Notes: a model not told the origin generated them from the letters alone. 64,000 bases of DNA from Isoetes taiwanensis (GCA_021234155.1 JAJEKV010000011.1:3967069-4031068); one strand, 5' to 3'. Positions 49,019-61,446 are shown, numbered from the stretch's first letter. Translations and numbers: made by a program.

Positions 49019-49145
49019 CCATAGATAGGCCGGAACGAAAGAAAAGCATAGGCCCGAACAATCCCTACCATCAGACACATCCCAGGCGAATCCTTGCCGT
49101 CTAACTGTCACTGGGCGTCACAGAAACCCTAAAAAAGCCCAGCCG
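49019..49145 (-). promoter_or_regulatory. 5' leader and first exon of a housekeeping-type gene (fragment)
   Basis: The minus strand has TTTTTTAGGGTTTCTGTGAC (telo-box AAACCCTA on the plus strand at about 49125) next to GGCTGGGC. About 100 bp later comes ATGGCAGCGGAAGCAAAATT and GCAG/GTACGT, a start codon (MAAEAKLQ) and a good splice donor at 49018. The telo-box near the start is typical of ribosomal and translation genes. No second exon is recognised downstream, so this is a fragment or a gene I cannot follow. Confidence 0.45.
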
Positions 49146-49149
49146 ATCG

Positions 49150-50490
49150 CATCCGCTTGCATAGAATATTCTGGGGCATATTATCCTCAAAACAAATCCA
49201 AGCCTTCGAACTATATTCTAAATAGCAATAGAATAGAATACACGGCATAATCAGGGTATGTAAAGAGAAAGTCGTCGCGATAAGTTTCTTGTATATGTTA
49301 ACATCATTGCCAAAACCTTGCCAATGTTTAACTCAATGGACAAAATTCCACTTATTAAATCCTTGCCACTCTTTTGCCCTCTTTGCAGGTTCCCAATATG
49401 GACCTAGCAATGTTGATAAGTGATCCTTGTAGGAATCTGCCATATTAAAGGTTCTGCACATATCATACTTAATTAATTTATATTTTTTGGAGCTAGTAGT
49501 GTGGCTTGATTGGACATTGATTCCAGGGTTTCCATAGTAGTTATTATATCCTTGTCCTTGTGGCTAACTTGATGCATAAATGCATGGATGGATTTGCCTA
49601 CATGCATTAGTAACATTAATGTATTAATGTTTGGCTCCATCATCTCTTAGATATTGAGGTTGTTTGCCTTCAAAAGTAAAAAAATCGCCTTCAAATAAAG
49701 AATGCTAATGCTATGGCACCGGAGGGCTCTGTTAAATTTGAAGACCCCCCATTAAAAGAAGTCAAGGTGAAGACTCCCATTACAAGACGTTAAGGTGAAG
49801 ACCTCCCATTAGAAGAAGTTTAAAGGTTGCGTTTCCATTATGTTGTGTTAGGTTTTGCATTGCATCATTCCATCCCAGCCTTAGTGCACGTTGTCATGGC
49901 CAAGTTCGGTATTTGATAGCGTTGCCAAGGGAAGATTTGTAGCAAATAATGTTGGAAAGTTTTGCTCAGAAGATTGGCATTTGCCTTTGTCTTCTCTCTT
50001 TCTTTTCTATACAACTGGCATGATTGGTCTTTGTGCCTCCGGACAACCGGCAACAATGGTCGAACGGGAGTGTAGGCATGACAATTTCATTGGCGGGGAT
50101 GCATAAGAGCATTTGATTTTGGTGATAACTGGTTTTGTTTTACTACTAGTGCGCTCTCTTAATTATATCAAGGTAACAACTTGCTCACATAGGCAAAGAT
50201 GCGGAGAAGCCCCGGATGTGGATCGCTAGACCCACAATTGCATGTTGAAAACCTTGACAAAACTAGCAGGAATAAAATGTTATGCAAAAAATAAGCCCAC
50301 CTAATGGTTTCAACAAGAAGTCTTGACCAGCTTGCCATCCAACTTATAGGGCTCGACTCTAGAACTCACCATCCCGAACTCTTCTAAACTTTTATATGGA
50401 CTTGACTCGCTTACAAAGAAATTAGCTTTAAAGATCCTTGCACGAAACATTATTACGACACATCGAGAAAGGAACAAAGCTGCTTAATAA
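49150..50490. other. Non-coding stretch with a short tandem repeat
   Basis: A 30-bp unit like GAAGACTCCCATTACAAGA plus AGTTAAGGT repeats about three times at 49737-49830. No family is recognised in the frames at 49891-50106. Confidence 0.5.
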
Positions 50491-50497
50491 AAATACG

Positions 50498-51445
50498 TTG
50501 CACAACTTTACTAACTGTTCAATCTCGGAGAAACATTTAAAATCTTCATCGAAATGCTCCATCTTAAAATGTCAATGTTAGACTCAATTCTTTTCGGGCG
50601 TGATACTTTTAGGTAGAACGTTGTTTCTGCTTGTAAACCCCTAGCGGTGCAATTTGAGCTGGTGTGCGTCCTAGTTTTTCGGCAAGTTCCTTGATTAAGG
50701 GCAACTCAAGGACAGATCTGCAATCCTTTATACTTCGGGTGAGCCAAGGGGTGACCATCTTGCGAGAAACAAATGAGTGAAATGATCCTTAACTCTGTTG
50801 CTTGTACATACTAGTAAGAAAATGCACTAAACACTTACAGACGGATGGATGCCCTTTGAAGCACAAAAGGATCTCAGCCTATCTTTGTTTGCCACGTTGG
50901 GTGGCATTCTACTTGATTCACTCGCGGGTACTATTTTTGTATGGTCCGGTATCTTACAAGTGACTTTTGCGGTAAAATTGCTCACTCCTATATTACAAAC
51001 TTTGCCAACATCTTTAAGCTTCTCCATAGCTTGCCATGTCCCCTTTATGTCCAACTCCTCATACTCATGTTGTCCAAAAGTTCCCTTTATCTGAACAGGC
51101 CAATGTATCTGCAGAAGAGAAGCCAACATTAGAAATGGTACCGGATGCAATTTATGTGTATTAATTTGGAATGCATACAAGATAGAGATCAAGGTAGTCT
51201 AGTTGCAAGTCTGTAAAGTTTGGTCCGGTGCTTTAGGCACATCTTGGTGCATGATCTGTACACTGAATGATTTACCAACATAAAGTAGGAACACTAAGTT
51301 TGCCATGTCTTTGGCATCAACATAAGAATTGCAAGAAAATGACATTACGAGTTTTGAACTGATCCGGATATCTTCTCGTTTGATTGTTCCATTACGCATG
51401 AGGTCTTGCAAAACAAATCCAATCGGCGGATAGCAAGACATGTTA
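50498..51445 (-). pseudogene. Aldo-keto reductase pseudogene (AKR4-like)
   Basis: Exon pieces in order on the minus strand: IGFVLQDLMRNGTIKREDI with RISSKL (about 51440-51345); HQDVPKAPDQTLQ followed by LQLDYLDLYL after a one-base shift (about 51262-51186); IHWPVQIKGTFGQHEYEELD with GTWQAMEKLKDVGKVCNIGV and SNFTAK (about 51113-50960); NVANKDRLRSFCASKGIH (about 50900-50845); ELPLIKELAEKLGRTPAQIA (about 50712-50650); FDEDFKCFSEIEQLVKLCN (about 50560-50498). These follow the NADPH-dependent aldo-keto reductase barrel. The N-terminal exon with the nucleotide-fold start and catalytic Asp/Tyr is absent. The frame break at CAGACTTGCAA looks like one missing G (expected CAGGACTTG). It is non-functional as written. 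Confidence 0.85.
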
Positions 51446-51479
51446 TCAAGAGGCATGTATGAAAAGCAAAGCAATTAAA

Positions 51480-52700
51480 GATGCACACATAAGATCCACA
51501 TTGCTCAATGTTGTCGGGCACATTACGTCTAAATGCGTGTGTGTGCGTGTATGTGCATGTGAGAGCGGGAGAGAGAGAGAGAGAACCTCCTTTTAATTCC
51601 CATATATTGAAGCACGGTCGATATGTCGATAGTTCCGCCGCATAACATAGTAAAAAGATGGTATAAAACTTAGCACACATTTAATTGGAAATTTGCAAGA
51701 GCTTGTAAACATCTTAAGACGTTCTACTTCAATAAAAACACATGTACATTAATCAACTATAAGCAACAACTAGCAATATCCAAACGTTGCAACAATATCC
51801 CACATGTAACCCGGTGGTGAGTCATTTGAGCCTGTTTTTACTTGAGTTATCGAGAGAAAAGTCACAAGATCACGAACTTACTCGCTAATTCTTTTTTGCT
51901 AGAAAAGATAGGTCTTCTTTTATTTCTGAAAAAAAAAATAAGCTTAAGGATAGTTCGAGGGCTCATGTTTCTCATTGCTTTGGTTTTGTAGCAAGAATCG
52001 AGCATAGCATACAAGAATTCCATAACAAAATTGAAAAGCGGTTTATAATCCGAATATAACAAAGAGGGGTTACCTCAACAACTGTCCTAACAAAGCAGGA
52101 CAGAAGAGGTTAAGAGGAGACTTCAAGTTCGAAACCAATGGGACGACATAGGAAAACTGGAGCAACATTAATTGGGATTACGAATGTAAATTACAGACCA
52201 ACACAAAGAAGGAAATCAGTGCAAAATTCTTCCATCCAGCCAAACTCCTCGCTAGCAAAGGACATGCATGTGACTCAAACTCCGTTGCTCAAGCACGAAG
52301 AAAAAGAGAGCGATTAAGAGAGAAAAGAGTGACTGAGTAATTTTTATACGCATTTTTCCAAAGAATCCTCTGTAGCATATGGTGCCATGCCTCAAGCTTC
52401 CTGCCATGCCACTCTAGATCTCCCTCGCCTACATATAAAATTCGGGCGGTTAGCAGGGTATGCAAAGAAATTACCTTTGCAGGGGCGACCTAACATTCTG
52501 ACTTCTGACGGGTTTTTAGAGATTTTTGGCATATTCTAGGCATATGTTAGCATATACCATGAATATGCCAAAAACCCACATAAACAAGGGATTGCCCCCC
52601 TAGGGGCAACCCAAAAAATCAGAGAAAAAAGCAAAAGCATTTGAAAATCGAAAAATATGTGTAACTCTCTTAAGCGACACATCTATCCCATTTTCAGTTC
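51480..52700. other. Non-coding flank, no gene seen
   Basis: It contains a GA/GTGT-rich patch at 51540-51590. The possible first exon of the aldo-keto reductase could not be found. CCCCCCTAGGGGCAACCC near 52594 is a short palindrome-like word. Confidence 0.45.
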
Positions 52701-52705
52701 TTGCA

Positions 52706-55700
52706 AACTGCTGTGCAGGATATCTAGACTACAATGTTCATAGGCTTTGCATTGCATCCATGCAACAGCTCGCCATGAAGAACAAAACAATGCAAGGTTG
52801 CAGTAACTGAGCTGTGCTAAGAACCTACAAAGATTCTAAAATGACAAATTCCCACATACCTTAAACCCACCAAAAGTTGTTGTTCAAATCAGCTGCTAAG
52901 ATTTTTATCAACAGTCGGAGGGATCTCTAGGATGTAGGAAGAATGTTAGTGAGGTGCGAATCCAATTTGTTGACATAGGTTTTTGTTAGAATGGTACTTT
53001 CTATTTTTGGTGAAGTTGCTATTGCAAGTTAATTCTGTTACTAAGCCAGATTGTGTGAAATAAATGTGTAATGGTTATCAACACCCTTAAAAATAGAGCC
53101 ACCTAAGCATTTAAATGCCGGACGTAGGGTTAGGATGAACTGTGGAGGCATATGATGTTGAATATTCCCAGATCCAAAGACTGGGAATACACGAGAGCAT
53201 TCATGTGCAATATGCAACAGGTAATTTTAGTATCAAAGTTTAAACAATTAGTGTAATTAGCAACCTTAACACAATTATTCACAGTTCCTTTTCCCCCTTT
53301 CCTCACCCTTCCTCTCTTCTCTTTTTTCTCGTGTCCTTTTCCCCTTCCTTTTTCCCATTTCCCTCTCCCCTTTTCCTTGTGCCCTTTTTCCCTTCCCTTT
53401 CCCCCTTTCTGCCTTCCTTTTTTTCTAACTTTACTTTCCCTTTCCCTCTCCCTTTCCCTTTCCCTTTTCTTTTTCTATGCCTTTTTCCCTTCCCTTCTCT
53501 CTACTGTTTTCATTTGTTTAGGGTTCGGATTTGGGAGAGCTTGAAGGACAATCCTGTATGAGAAAGAGTCCAACAAACAACTCCTCTACAGAAAAGTGTC
53601 ACGCGAGCTTTTGCAATAACAAGAAAAATAGAAAACTGAAGAACGTGAAGAATTAAGAGAATAATGAGCGAGAACAAGAGAAAATCTTGAACAATCACTG
53701 AGAATATATGAAATCTCCAGAGAGGAGGTGAGACAAAAAAAAATGTCAGGACTTGTCTAAACTTCTAAGTCTAAACTTTGGATATATGTAGTACAATGGC
53801 CTCTGGCCCAGAATAGCAAAAAGATTGTTGTTCCAGAGTCTTCGATTATCTAATCCCCAAAATCTCCACTGGTCGTGCGAGTAATACTGCCATGATCTCT
53901 GGAATGATAATTGCTATGATTCATGGTACTAAAGACTAATAGGTTGTGGGTTCCCTTATGCTGTGGACTCTCTTACGTTCTTTCTTCTTAGTTGGCGTGG
54001 TCTTGGCTCCTGGCGTGGATGCCTGGCCTTTGCATTTAGGCTCCTTTGTATACCCTAGATATAGTCATGTATCTTTGGCCACGGGACTAACACTCCTCCT
54101 CACCAAGGAACACTCAGAGGAAAGAAAAGAGAGCACCATTTTCGTGGGAGGGAAGTTGTCGAGTCCATAAGCATCATTCTTGCGGCTATGTGGTATGACC
54201 TGATTATGATATTCAGCAACCAGTTTCTAATGCTATTGGAGTGCATCCCGCGTGGCCTATCCAAGAGGGGGCATGGCATCTATTAAGAAACTAGTTTGCA
54301 CCATTTCTTCTAGTGCGTGGTGAGTTAGCAGGGACAAACTGGCATTTCATTAGTAGAAGAGTCTCGAGGCGGAGGGCATTGACACTAGCATTAGAATTGC
54401 AGTGGAAGATGGGTCACCGACGATTCAAGGAGCTCGTGAAGGATGCGCATAAGCGACCAAAAACCACCGCCTATAGACGAAGGATCGGAAAAGTAGCGAC
54501 TTTGGTCATAGTCTTACGACTTGTCATTTGGAATATAATTCAATTGGAGGTTTATCCAATTATCAATATCCTTCCATGCATGATCGGTGTACAAAATGTG
54601 GGTCCCAAGGAAATCCACGATAATATGCATGGGTGTCCATTCAATATGTTGACCAAAGTGTGTGTCCAAAAGGAAGAGCGCTACGTGGTGAGATACTCCC
54701 ACCGTGGAGGTGCACCAGGGAAGCATAAGGACTAAAATGCGGTGATGGGTGAATCATTCCAAGGCCCGAGCCCAAAATTCTTCGACAGAGAGGGACCTAA
54801 TTGTTTGCAATAGGTGTTCCAATCTTGAGGCGACATCAAAGGTTTCAAGGGGGACGGTTCCCGAGTCAAATGGAATGACGATTCTCAAGATAAGCGTGTT
54901 CAAAGTGCCAAAATCTTTGTAAAAATAATTGCACATAGCCAATCCCATAGTCTTTATGTAAGTGTGTGCGAGCACGGTAAAGAGCTTCTTGAGTCGAAGG
55001 CGAGTTGTGAATGAAGCTCGGCATGTATTCTTTCCGAAGGGCAGCGGTGGAATGAATCATAGAGATATTTGTTATCCTTTTGGAGTAACAAACACCGGAC
55101 TCATTGCCCGTGAACGCTAAGGGATGGCCTTCAAATAACTTTTACTTGAGAGCAAGCAAGATAAAAGTCATGGAAGACATAAGCCATTGGTTGAACAATG
55201 CGAAAGATAAAGAACTGAAGATCTTCAAAAGGTATTAGCTGAAAATTAACCAAGATGCACAGGACATCGCATTCTATGTTGAGGGCGGGCCAGAGATGCA
55301 AAAAAATCATTGACAATGATCGATCCTTCTACAGATCCACAGGCACAGAGCCAACATATGAGAAAACGATGTCGCCTTGATAGTCCAGGTAGCCCATGGG
55401 AAGGGGATAATCTTGACAAATGTGAAAGACCAAAGCGGTGTATTGTTCTATATGTATAAGTCGGCATCTTTTATTTGGTTGTTCAACTTGGTGAAGTTGA
55501 TGTCACAAATCTTGAATTTTATCCTTCTTCTCATCTACAATGCGCTTAAGTTCTTTAAGCTTCCGTTGAGCATGAGCATCATGAGAAGGTGAAGCATCCA
55601 TAGACAAAACTTGGAGCTGAAGGCCAACAATTTCTATATCATCTATGACTTTCTGCTTAATAAAATTTTGCAACTGATGTGCAGCAGTTACAAGGCCTTC

Positions 55701-55917
55701 AAGTTCAGTGATGCGGAGTTGATGTTTGAAATTCCTCTTGAAGACTTCAATAAAGAGCCAGAGTATCCTGAAGGATCTGATCCTTGGCCGTGAGTTGGTC
55801 CGTGAGAGTGTTAACCTGAGCCTCCAGCAGGGCGTGGAGAACCTCTGATTTGGCCGAGGCCTCTTGGGCCTTTTTGAATTCTTCATGGGTGGCCAGGAGA
55901 GTACCGTGTTTTTGTTG
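52706..55917. repeat. Tandem segmental duplication, copy 1 (3.2 kb)
   Basis: It starts AAACTGCTGTGCAGGATATC and ends GTGTTTTTGTTG. The same unit follows directly at 55918. The junctions share AAACT: TTGCAAACTGCTG on the left, TTGTTGAAACTGCTG in the middle, TTGTTGAAACTATTCC on the right. The copy contains a pyrimidine microsatellite, non-coding sequence, and the C-terminal part of the coiled-coil ORF (55917-55503, minus). Differences from copy 2 concentrate at 54430-55060. Confidence 0.95.
53285..53512 (+). repeat. Polypyrimidine (CCCTTT)n tract, copy 1
   Basis: C/T-only sequence dominated by CCCTTT and CCTTTTT. The plus-strand open frames of Ser/Phe/Pro here are artefacts. Its partner at 56523-56760 has several more CCCTTT units. 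Confidence 0.93.
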
Positions 55918-58900
55918 AAACTGCTGTGCAGGATATCTAGACTACAATGTTCATAGGCTTTGCATTGCATCCATGCAACAGCTCGCCATGAAGAACAAAA
56001 CAATGCAAGGTTGCAGTAACTGAGCTGGGCTCTTACGACTACGATTTTGCTGCTAAGAACCTACAAAGATTCTAAAATGACAAATTCCCACATACCTTAA
56101 ACCCACCAAAAGTTGTTGTTCAAATCAGCTGCTAAGATTTTTATCAACAGTCGGAGGGATCTCTAGGATGTAGGAAGAATGTTAGTGAGGTCTGAATCCA
56201 GCTGTTGACATAGGTTTTTGTTAGAATGGTACTTTCTATTTTTGGTGAAGTTGCTATTGCAAGTTAATTCTATTACTAAGCCAGATTGTATGAAATAAAT
56301 GTGTAATGGTTATCAACACCCTTAAAAATAGAGCCACCTAAGCATTTAAATGCCGGACGTAGGGTTAGGATGAACTGTGGAGGCATATGATGTTGAATAT
56401 TCCCAGATCCAAAGACTGGGAATACACGAGAGCATTCATGTGCAATATGCAACAGGTAATTTTAGTATCAAAGTTTAAACAATTAGTGTAATTAGCAACC
56501 TTAACACAATTATTCACAGTTCCTTTTCCCCCTTTCCTCACCCTTCCTCTCTTCTCTTTTTTCTCGTGTCCTTTTCCCCTTCCTTTTTCCCATTTCCCTC
56601 TCCCCTTTTCCTTGTGCCCTTTTTCCCTTCCCTTTCCCCCTTTCTGCCTTCCTTTTTTTCTAACTTTACTTTCCCTTTCCCTCCCTTTCCCTCTCCCTTT
56701 CCCTTTCCCTTTCCCTTTCCCTTTTCTTTTTCTATGCCTTTTTCCCTTCCCTTCTCTCTACTGTTTTCATTTGTTTAGGGTTCGGATTTGGGAGAGCTTG
56801 AAGGACAATCCTGTATGAGAAAGAGTCCAACAAACAACTCCTCTACAGAAAAGTGTCACGCGAGCTTTTGCAATAACAAGAAAAATAGAAAACTGAAGAA
56901 CGTGAAGAATTAAGAGAATAATGAGCGAGAACAAGAGAAAATCGTGAACAATCACTGAGAATATATGAAATCTCCAGAGAGGAGGTGAGACAAAAAAAAT
57001 GTCAGGACTTGTCTAAACTTCTAAGTCTAAACTTTGGATATATGTAGTACAATGGCCTCTGGCCCAGAATAGCAAAAAGATTGTTGTTCCAGAGTCTTCG
57101 ATTATCTAATCCCCAAAATCTCCACTGGTCGTGCGAGTAATACTGCCATGATCTCTGGAATGATAATTGCTATGATTCATGGTACTAAAGACTAATAGGT
57201 TGTGGGTTCCCTTATGCTATGGACTCTCTTACGTTCTTTCTTCTTAGTTGGCGTGGTCTTGGCTCCTGGCGTGGATGCCTGGCCTTTGCATTTAGGCTCC
57301 TTTGTATACCCTAGATATAGTCATGTATCTTTGGCCACGGGACTAACACTCCTCCTCACCAAGGAACACTCAGAGGAAAGAAAAGAGAGCACCATTTTCG
57401 TGGGAGGGAAGTTGTCGAGTCCATAAGCATCATTCTTGCGGCTATGTGGTATGACCTGATTATGATATTCAGCAACCAGTTTCTAATGCTATTGGAGTGC
57501 ATCCCGCGTGGCCTATCCAAGAGGGAGCATGGCATCTATTAAGAAACTAGTTTGCACCATTTCTTCTAGTGCGTGGTGAGTTAGCAGGGACAAACTGGCA
57601 TTTCATTAGTAGAAGAGTCTCGAGGCGGAAGGCATTGACACTAGCATTAGAATTGCAGTGGAAGATGGGTCACCGACGATTCAAGGAGCTCGTGAAGGAT
57701 GCAGCGCAAAGCAGCACAGAAACCAGCCTGCCTATAGACAGAAGGATCCAGAAAAGTAGCAGCTTTGGTCATAGTCTTACACGACTTGTCATTTGGAATA
57801 TAATTCAATTGGAGGTTTATCCAATTATCAATATCCTTCCATGCATGTCGGTGTACAAAATGTGGGTCCCAAGGAAATCCACGATAATATGCATGGGTGT
57901 CCATTCAATATGTTCAGCCAAAGTGTGTGTCCAAAAGGAAGAGCGCTACCCGTGGTGAGATACTCCCACCGTGGAGGTGCACCCAGGGAAGCATAAGGAC
58001 TAAAATGCGGTGATGGGTGAATCATTCCAAGACTGAGCCCAAAATTCTTCGACCCGAGAGGGACCTAATTGTTTGCAATAGGTGTTCCAATCTTGAGGCG
58101 ACATCAAGGTTTCAAGGGGGGACGGTTCCCAGTCAAATGGAATGACCTGATTCTCAAGATAGCGTGTTCAAAGTGCCAAAATGCTGTAAAAATAATTGCA
58201 CATAGCCAATCCCATAGTCTTTATGTAAGTGTGTCTGAGCACAGTAAAGAGCTTCTTGAGTCCAGAGAGCGAGTTGTGAATGAAGCTCTGGCATGTATTC
58301 TTTCTGAAGGGCAGCAGTGGAAGCTGAATCATAGAGATATTTGTTATCCTTTTGGAGTAACAAAACACCAGACTCATTGCCCGTGAACGCTAAGGGATGG
58401 CCTTCAAATAACTTTACTTGAGAGCAAGCAAGATAAAAGTCATGGAAGACATAAGCCATTGGTTGAACAATGCGAAAGATAAAGAACTGAAGATCTTCAA
58501 AAGGTATTAGCTGAAAATTAACCAAGATGCACAGGACATCGCATTCTATGTTGAGGGCGGGCCAGAGATGCAAAAAAATCATTGACAATGATCGATCCTT
58601 CTACAGATCCACAGGCACAGAGCCAACATATGAGAAAACGATGTCGCCTTGATAGTCCAGGTAGCCCATGGGAAGGGGATAATTTTGACAAATGTGAAAG
58701 ACCAAAACGATGTATTGTTCTATGTATAAGTCAGCATCTTTCGCTGGTTGTTCAACTTGGTGAAGTTGATGTCACAGATCTTGAATTTTATCCTTCTTCT
58801 CATCTACAATGCGCTTAAGTTCTTTAAGCTTCCGTTGAGCATGAGCATCATGAGAAGGTGAAGCATCCATAGACAAAACTTGGAGCTGAAGGCCAACAAT

Positions 58901-59186
58901 TTCTATATCATCTATGACTTTCTGCTTAATAAAATTTTGCAACTGATGTGCAGCAGTTACAAGGCCTTCAAGTTCAGTGATGCGGAGTTGATGTTTGAAA
59001 TTCCTCTTGAAGACTTCAATAAAGAGCCTGAGTATCCTGAAGGATCTGATCCTTGGCCGTGAGTTGGTCCGTGAGAGTGTTAACCTGAGCCTCCAGCAGG
59101 GCGTGGAGAACCTCTGATTTGGCCGAGGCCTCTTGGGCCTTTTTGAATTCTTCATGGGTGGCCAGGAGAGTACCGTGTTTTTGTTG
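55918..59186. repeat. Tandem segmental duplication, copy 2 (3.3 kb)
   Basis: Direct repeat of 52706-55917. It has a 28-bp extra segment near 56026 (GGCTCTTACGACTACG...), a longer CCCTTT array and many CAG/CTG words that are altered in copy 1. An open frame at 58588-58154 (minus, 144 residues, MSMIFLHLWPALNIECDVLC onward) is intact here and broken in copy 1 by an extra T; its family is not recognised. Confidence 0.95.
56523..56760 (+). repeat. Polypyrimidine (CCCTTT)n tract, copy 2
   Basis: Same tract in the second duplicate, expanded by several CCCTTT units, showing microsatellite change since the duplication. Confidence 0.93.
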
Positions 59187-60254
59187 AAACTATTCCTCCA
59201 GATTAGTTTTCTGAGTGTGAAGATCATGGAGCTCCTATTTTAAGGCATTCAAGGAATCAAAATGGTCCTTGATACCATTCATGAGCATGTCTTGACATTC
59301 TTATAGCTGACGAATATAACTGGCAACATATTGCTCATACAAGGCCTGCCGAGAAAATTGGGGAGCCTGATTGTGGAGCTCATTTGAGTGGAAGCCCTGA
59401 ATAACTGTTGAGGGTCTCATGGAGTAGCCTTGTCCGAATGATGAGAGGAGGAGATGGAAATGACAGGAGAGGTATTGTAGGGAGGAGAGACCGGAACTTC
59501 TTCCCAAACAATTGCTGTGAAGTTTCATCCATAAGTTCTCTGGTTGTGATCTTGAAGGGAACTTTGCTAGAGGCATGAGAGAGAGACCTCATTTGATATG
59601 TGGAAAGAGTGCTCGGAACGGGAAGGCACCAATTTATAAGGGCCTGAAAATGAGCATCTATTGCAGAATCAGGACTAGAGACTGACATGCAGTCAAGTTC
59701 TTCCAACATGCGTTGCAGCAGGAACTGAGGCCAATCAACTGACTTATCCAAATGGATAGCCACAAAAGGTGTTTTGAAAAAATACTTTTTTGATATGCCT
59801 ATTCTTAACAGAATGTCCAAAGAACTCACGCCACAAAAACTTAACAAAGGAATCGTGATTTTTGGCAAAATTTATTAGTTTCCTGGAAGTGGCAGAATAC
59901 GAAGTAACATCATAATCTTGCAAGTTCGACCATCCCAGAGAACTAGGCTTACTGACGAGATGAAAGACTTTTGACAAAAGTGCCTGATTAACAATGAATT
60001 GAATGTTGTCGACTAGGATCTGATAACCCTCCTGGGTGCTGACTAAATGACCACAAACTGACAGAGTTGCACCGGATTTGGAAGGGGAAGTTTTTGATCT
60101 GTAAAAGGGCAAGACCCGTCCTCAATTTCATTGCACGATTGATTCCTTGTGAAGATGCAGGAAGAGTAGCAGTGGAGAAACTTACCGTGGTGAAAGCAGT
60201 AGCATCCATGTATGTGGTTGTATTCAGAGTATTGAAGCAGAAAGAGGCGGCCAT
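58772..60254 (-). pseudogene. Coiled-coil ORF, retroelement gag-like, frame-shifted
   Basis: Reading from ATG at 60254: MAASFCFNTLNTTTYMDATA, then across frame changes CGHLVSTQEGYQILVDNIQF, KPSSLGWSNLQDYDVTSYSA, FAKNHDSFVKFLWREFFGHS, VAIHLDKSVDWPQFLLQRML, then a coiled coil (EASAKSEVLHALLEAQVNTL, LEGLVTAAHQLQNFIKQKVI) ending EKKDKIQDL at 58772. About 490 residues with several shifts and stops. A helical N-terminal part with a long C-terminal coiled coil resembles ORFs in gag position of plant elements, but I cannot name the family. The tandem duplication repeats only its C-terminal part. Some of the breaks may be sequence errors. Confidence 0.5.
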
Positions 60255-61148
60255 AGCGACAGGAACATTGAGGCGCGGAAGGAGACGGAATCACTTGACG
60301 AAATAGGGTTATGGCGGTTCAAAGAACAGCTTATATGCAGTTCTTGAGGAGAAATCAAAGCCATTGAAGAATACATGTGGCAGTCTCTGGAGAGACATGA
60401 GGAAAGCAACTTTTTTTTTTTGCTAAGTCCAAAGGAGGGAATTGGAAGAAGCACACTATCTGACCTAGCAAGGCAAGGAAATGCTGACTAGACACTGGCA
60501 TGAGGAAGGATCAACATAATTAAGATTGGCAACTCAGAGAAGTGAATGTCTTAATATCGCACGTCCAGTCAGTGAAATAATGAAAGGGTACGAGATTTGC
60601 GGCATGGTATAGTAATCTCGAAAAGTATCTGCTTTAATGAGAAAAATCCTTGAAGGGATGAGGATGGGACATGTGGAATGATAGTGATTATGCCAGAGTG
60701 GCAGAGCGTTATTTTTATTTTTTATTTTTTTTATTAATATATTAATGGGTGTAACGCACAGTAATGGTTATGCATCTGCTGGTACACACTTGACTAAAAA
60801 TAGGGATGAGACACCAATAACCTATGGTATGGGATTGAGTGGTTTTAACTAGGGAACTAGCACATAAGAGGGACATATAGTTATGGGTACCATGGGAACC
60901 CATAGTCTAACCTTACATGGACTTGCTGGTTAATTGATCTTATGGCATATTTCGACCATTAAGTTAATGGTATGGTCATACCAGTCAAGGGAGTAACCAC
61001 CAATCATAAATGGTATTTACTCCTTCACTACTACTCCAGTAATGCAGCGTGTTGTAAGGGCTACCTGCAGGGATCTAGGGTTGTCCAGTAGACCACAAAA
61101 TTGAATGAATGAGGATCTAAGAATTTTTAGATTTTCGTAACCCCAAAA
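60255..61148. other. Intergenic region, possible LINE tail
   Basis: An A/T-rich tract at 60711-60740 followed by TTATTAATATATTAATGGG looks, on the minus strand, like a LINE 3' end with an impure poly(A) tail, similar to the insert at 31889. No target duplication was found. The rest (60745-61148) is the leader region of the gene below. Confidence 0.4.
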
Positions 61149-61446
61149 ATGGGCTACGATTCCGACGGATGTGAGACATCCGGATCAGAAGAAGAAAAGC
61201 TAAACAGGGAAGTGTTTAGGCGCGAGTTTGAAGAGTTTGAGGTGTATGATCGATCCGTTAGGAATATGGAGAACCGCAGTGGTAGAGGTGGCTTTGGGCA
61301 AAAACGTAGTTCATACAGCAGAGATGAGTACTTGGCGAATCAAAGGAACAATAAGCAATATAGTAATAGGCGCCAGGATGACTTTGGATCTCCTCAGAGC
61401 GTCACTGATTCACAGGAGTTGGATGATGACCCAGACTACAATCAGG
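61149..61446 (+). CDS. Unrecognised gene, exon 1
   Basis: ATG in a good context (AAAAATGGGC). It encodes MGYDSDGCETSGSEEEKLNR, then FRREFEEFEVYDRSVRNMEN, an Arg/Gly/Ser/Asn-rich middle (SGRGGFGQKRSSYSRDEYLA) and the acidic QELDDDPDYNQ, ending at CAG/GTTTTT. The segment is highly charged, probably disordered, and has no signal peptide. The exon joins in phase 0 to 63498. No family is recognised. It could be a nuclear or RNA-related protein, or the gag of an unfamiliar element. Confidence 0.55.

Noticed and set aside
53331-53561. Ser/Phe/Pro-rich open frame, also at 56566-56818
   Set aside because: Translation of a polypyrimidine microsatellite with no coding signal; frame and length vary between the two duplicate copies.
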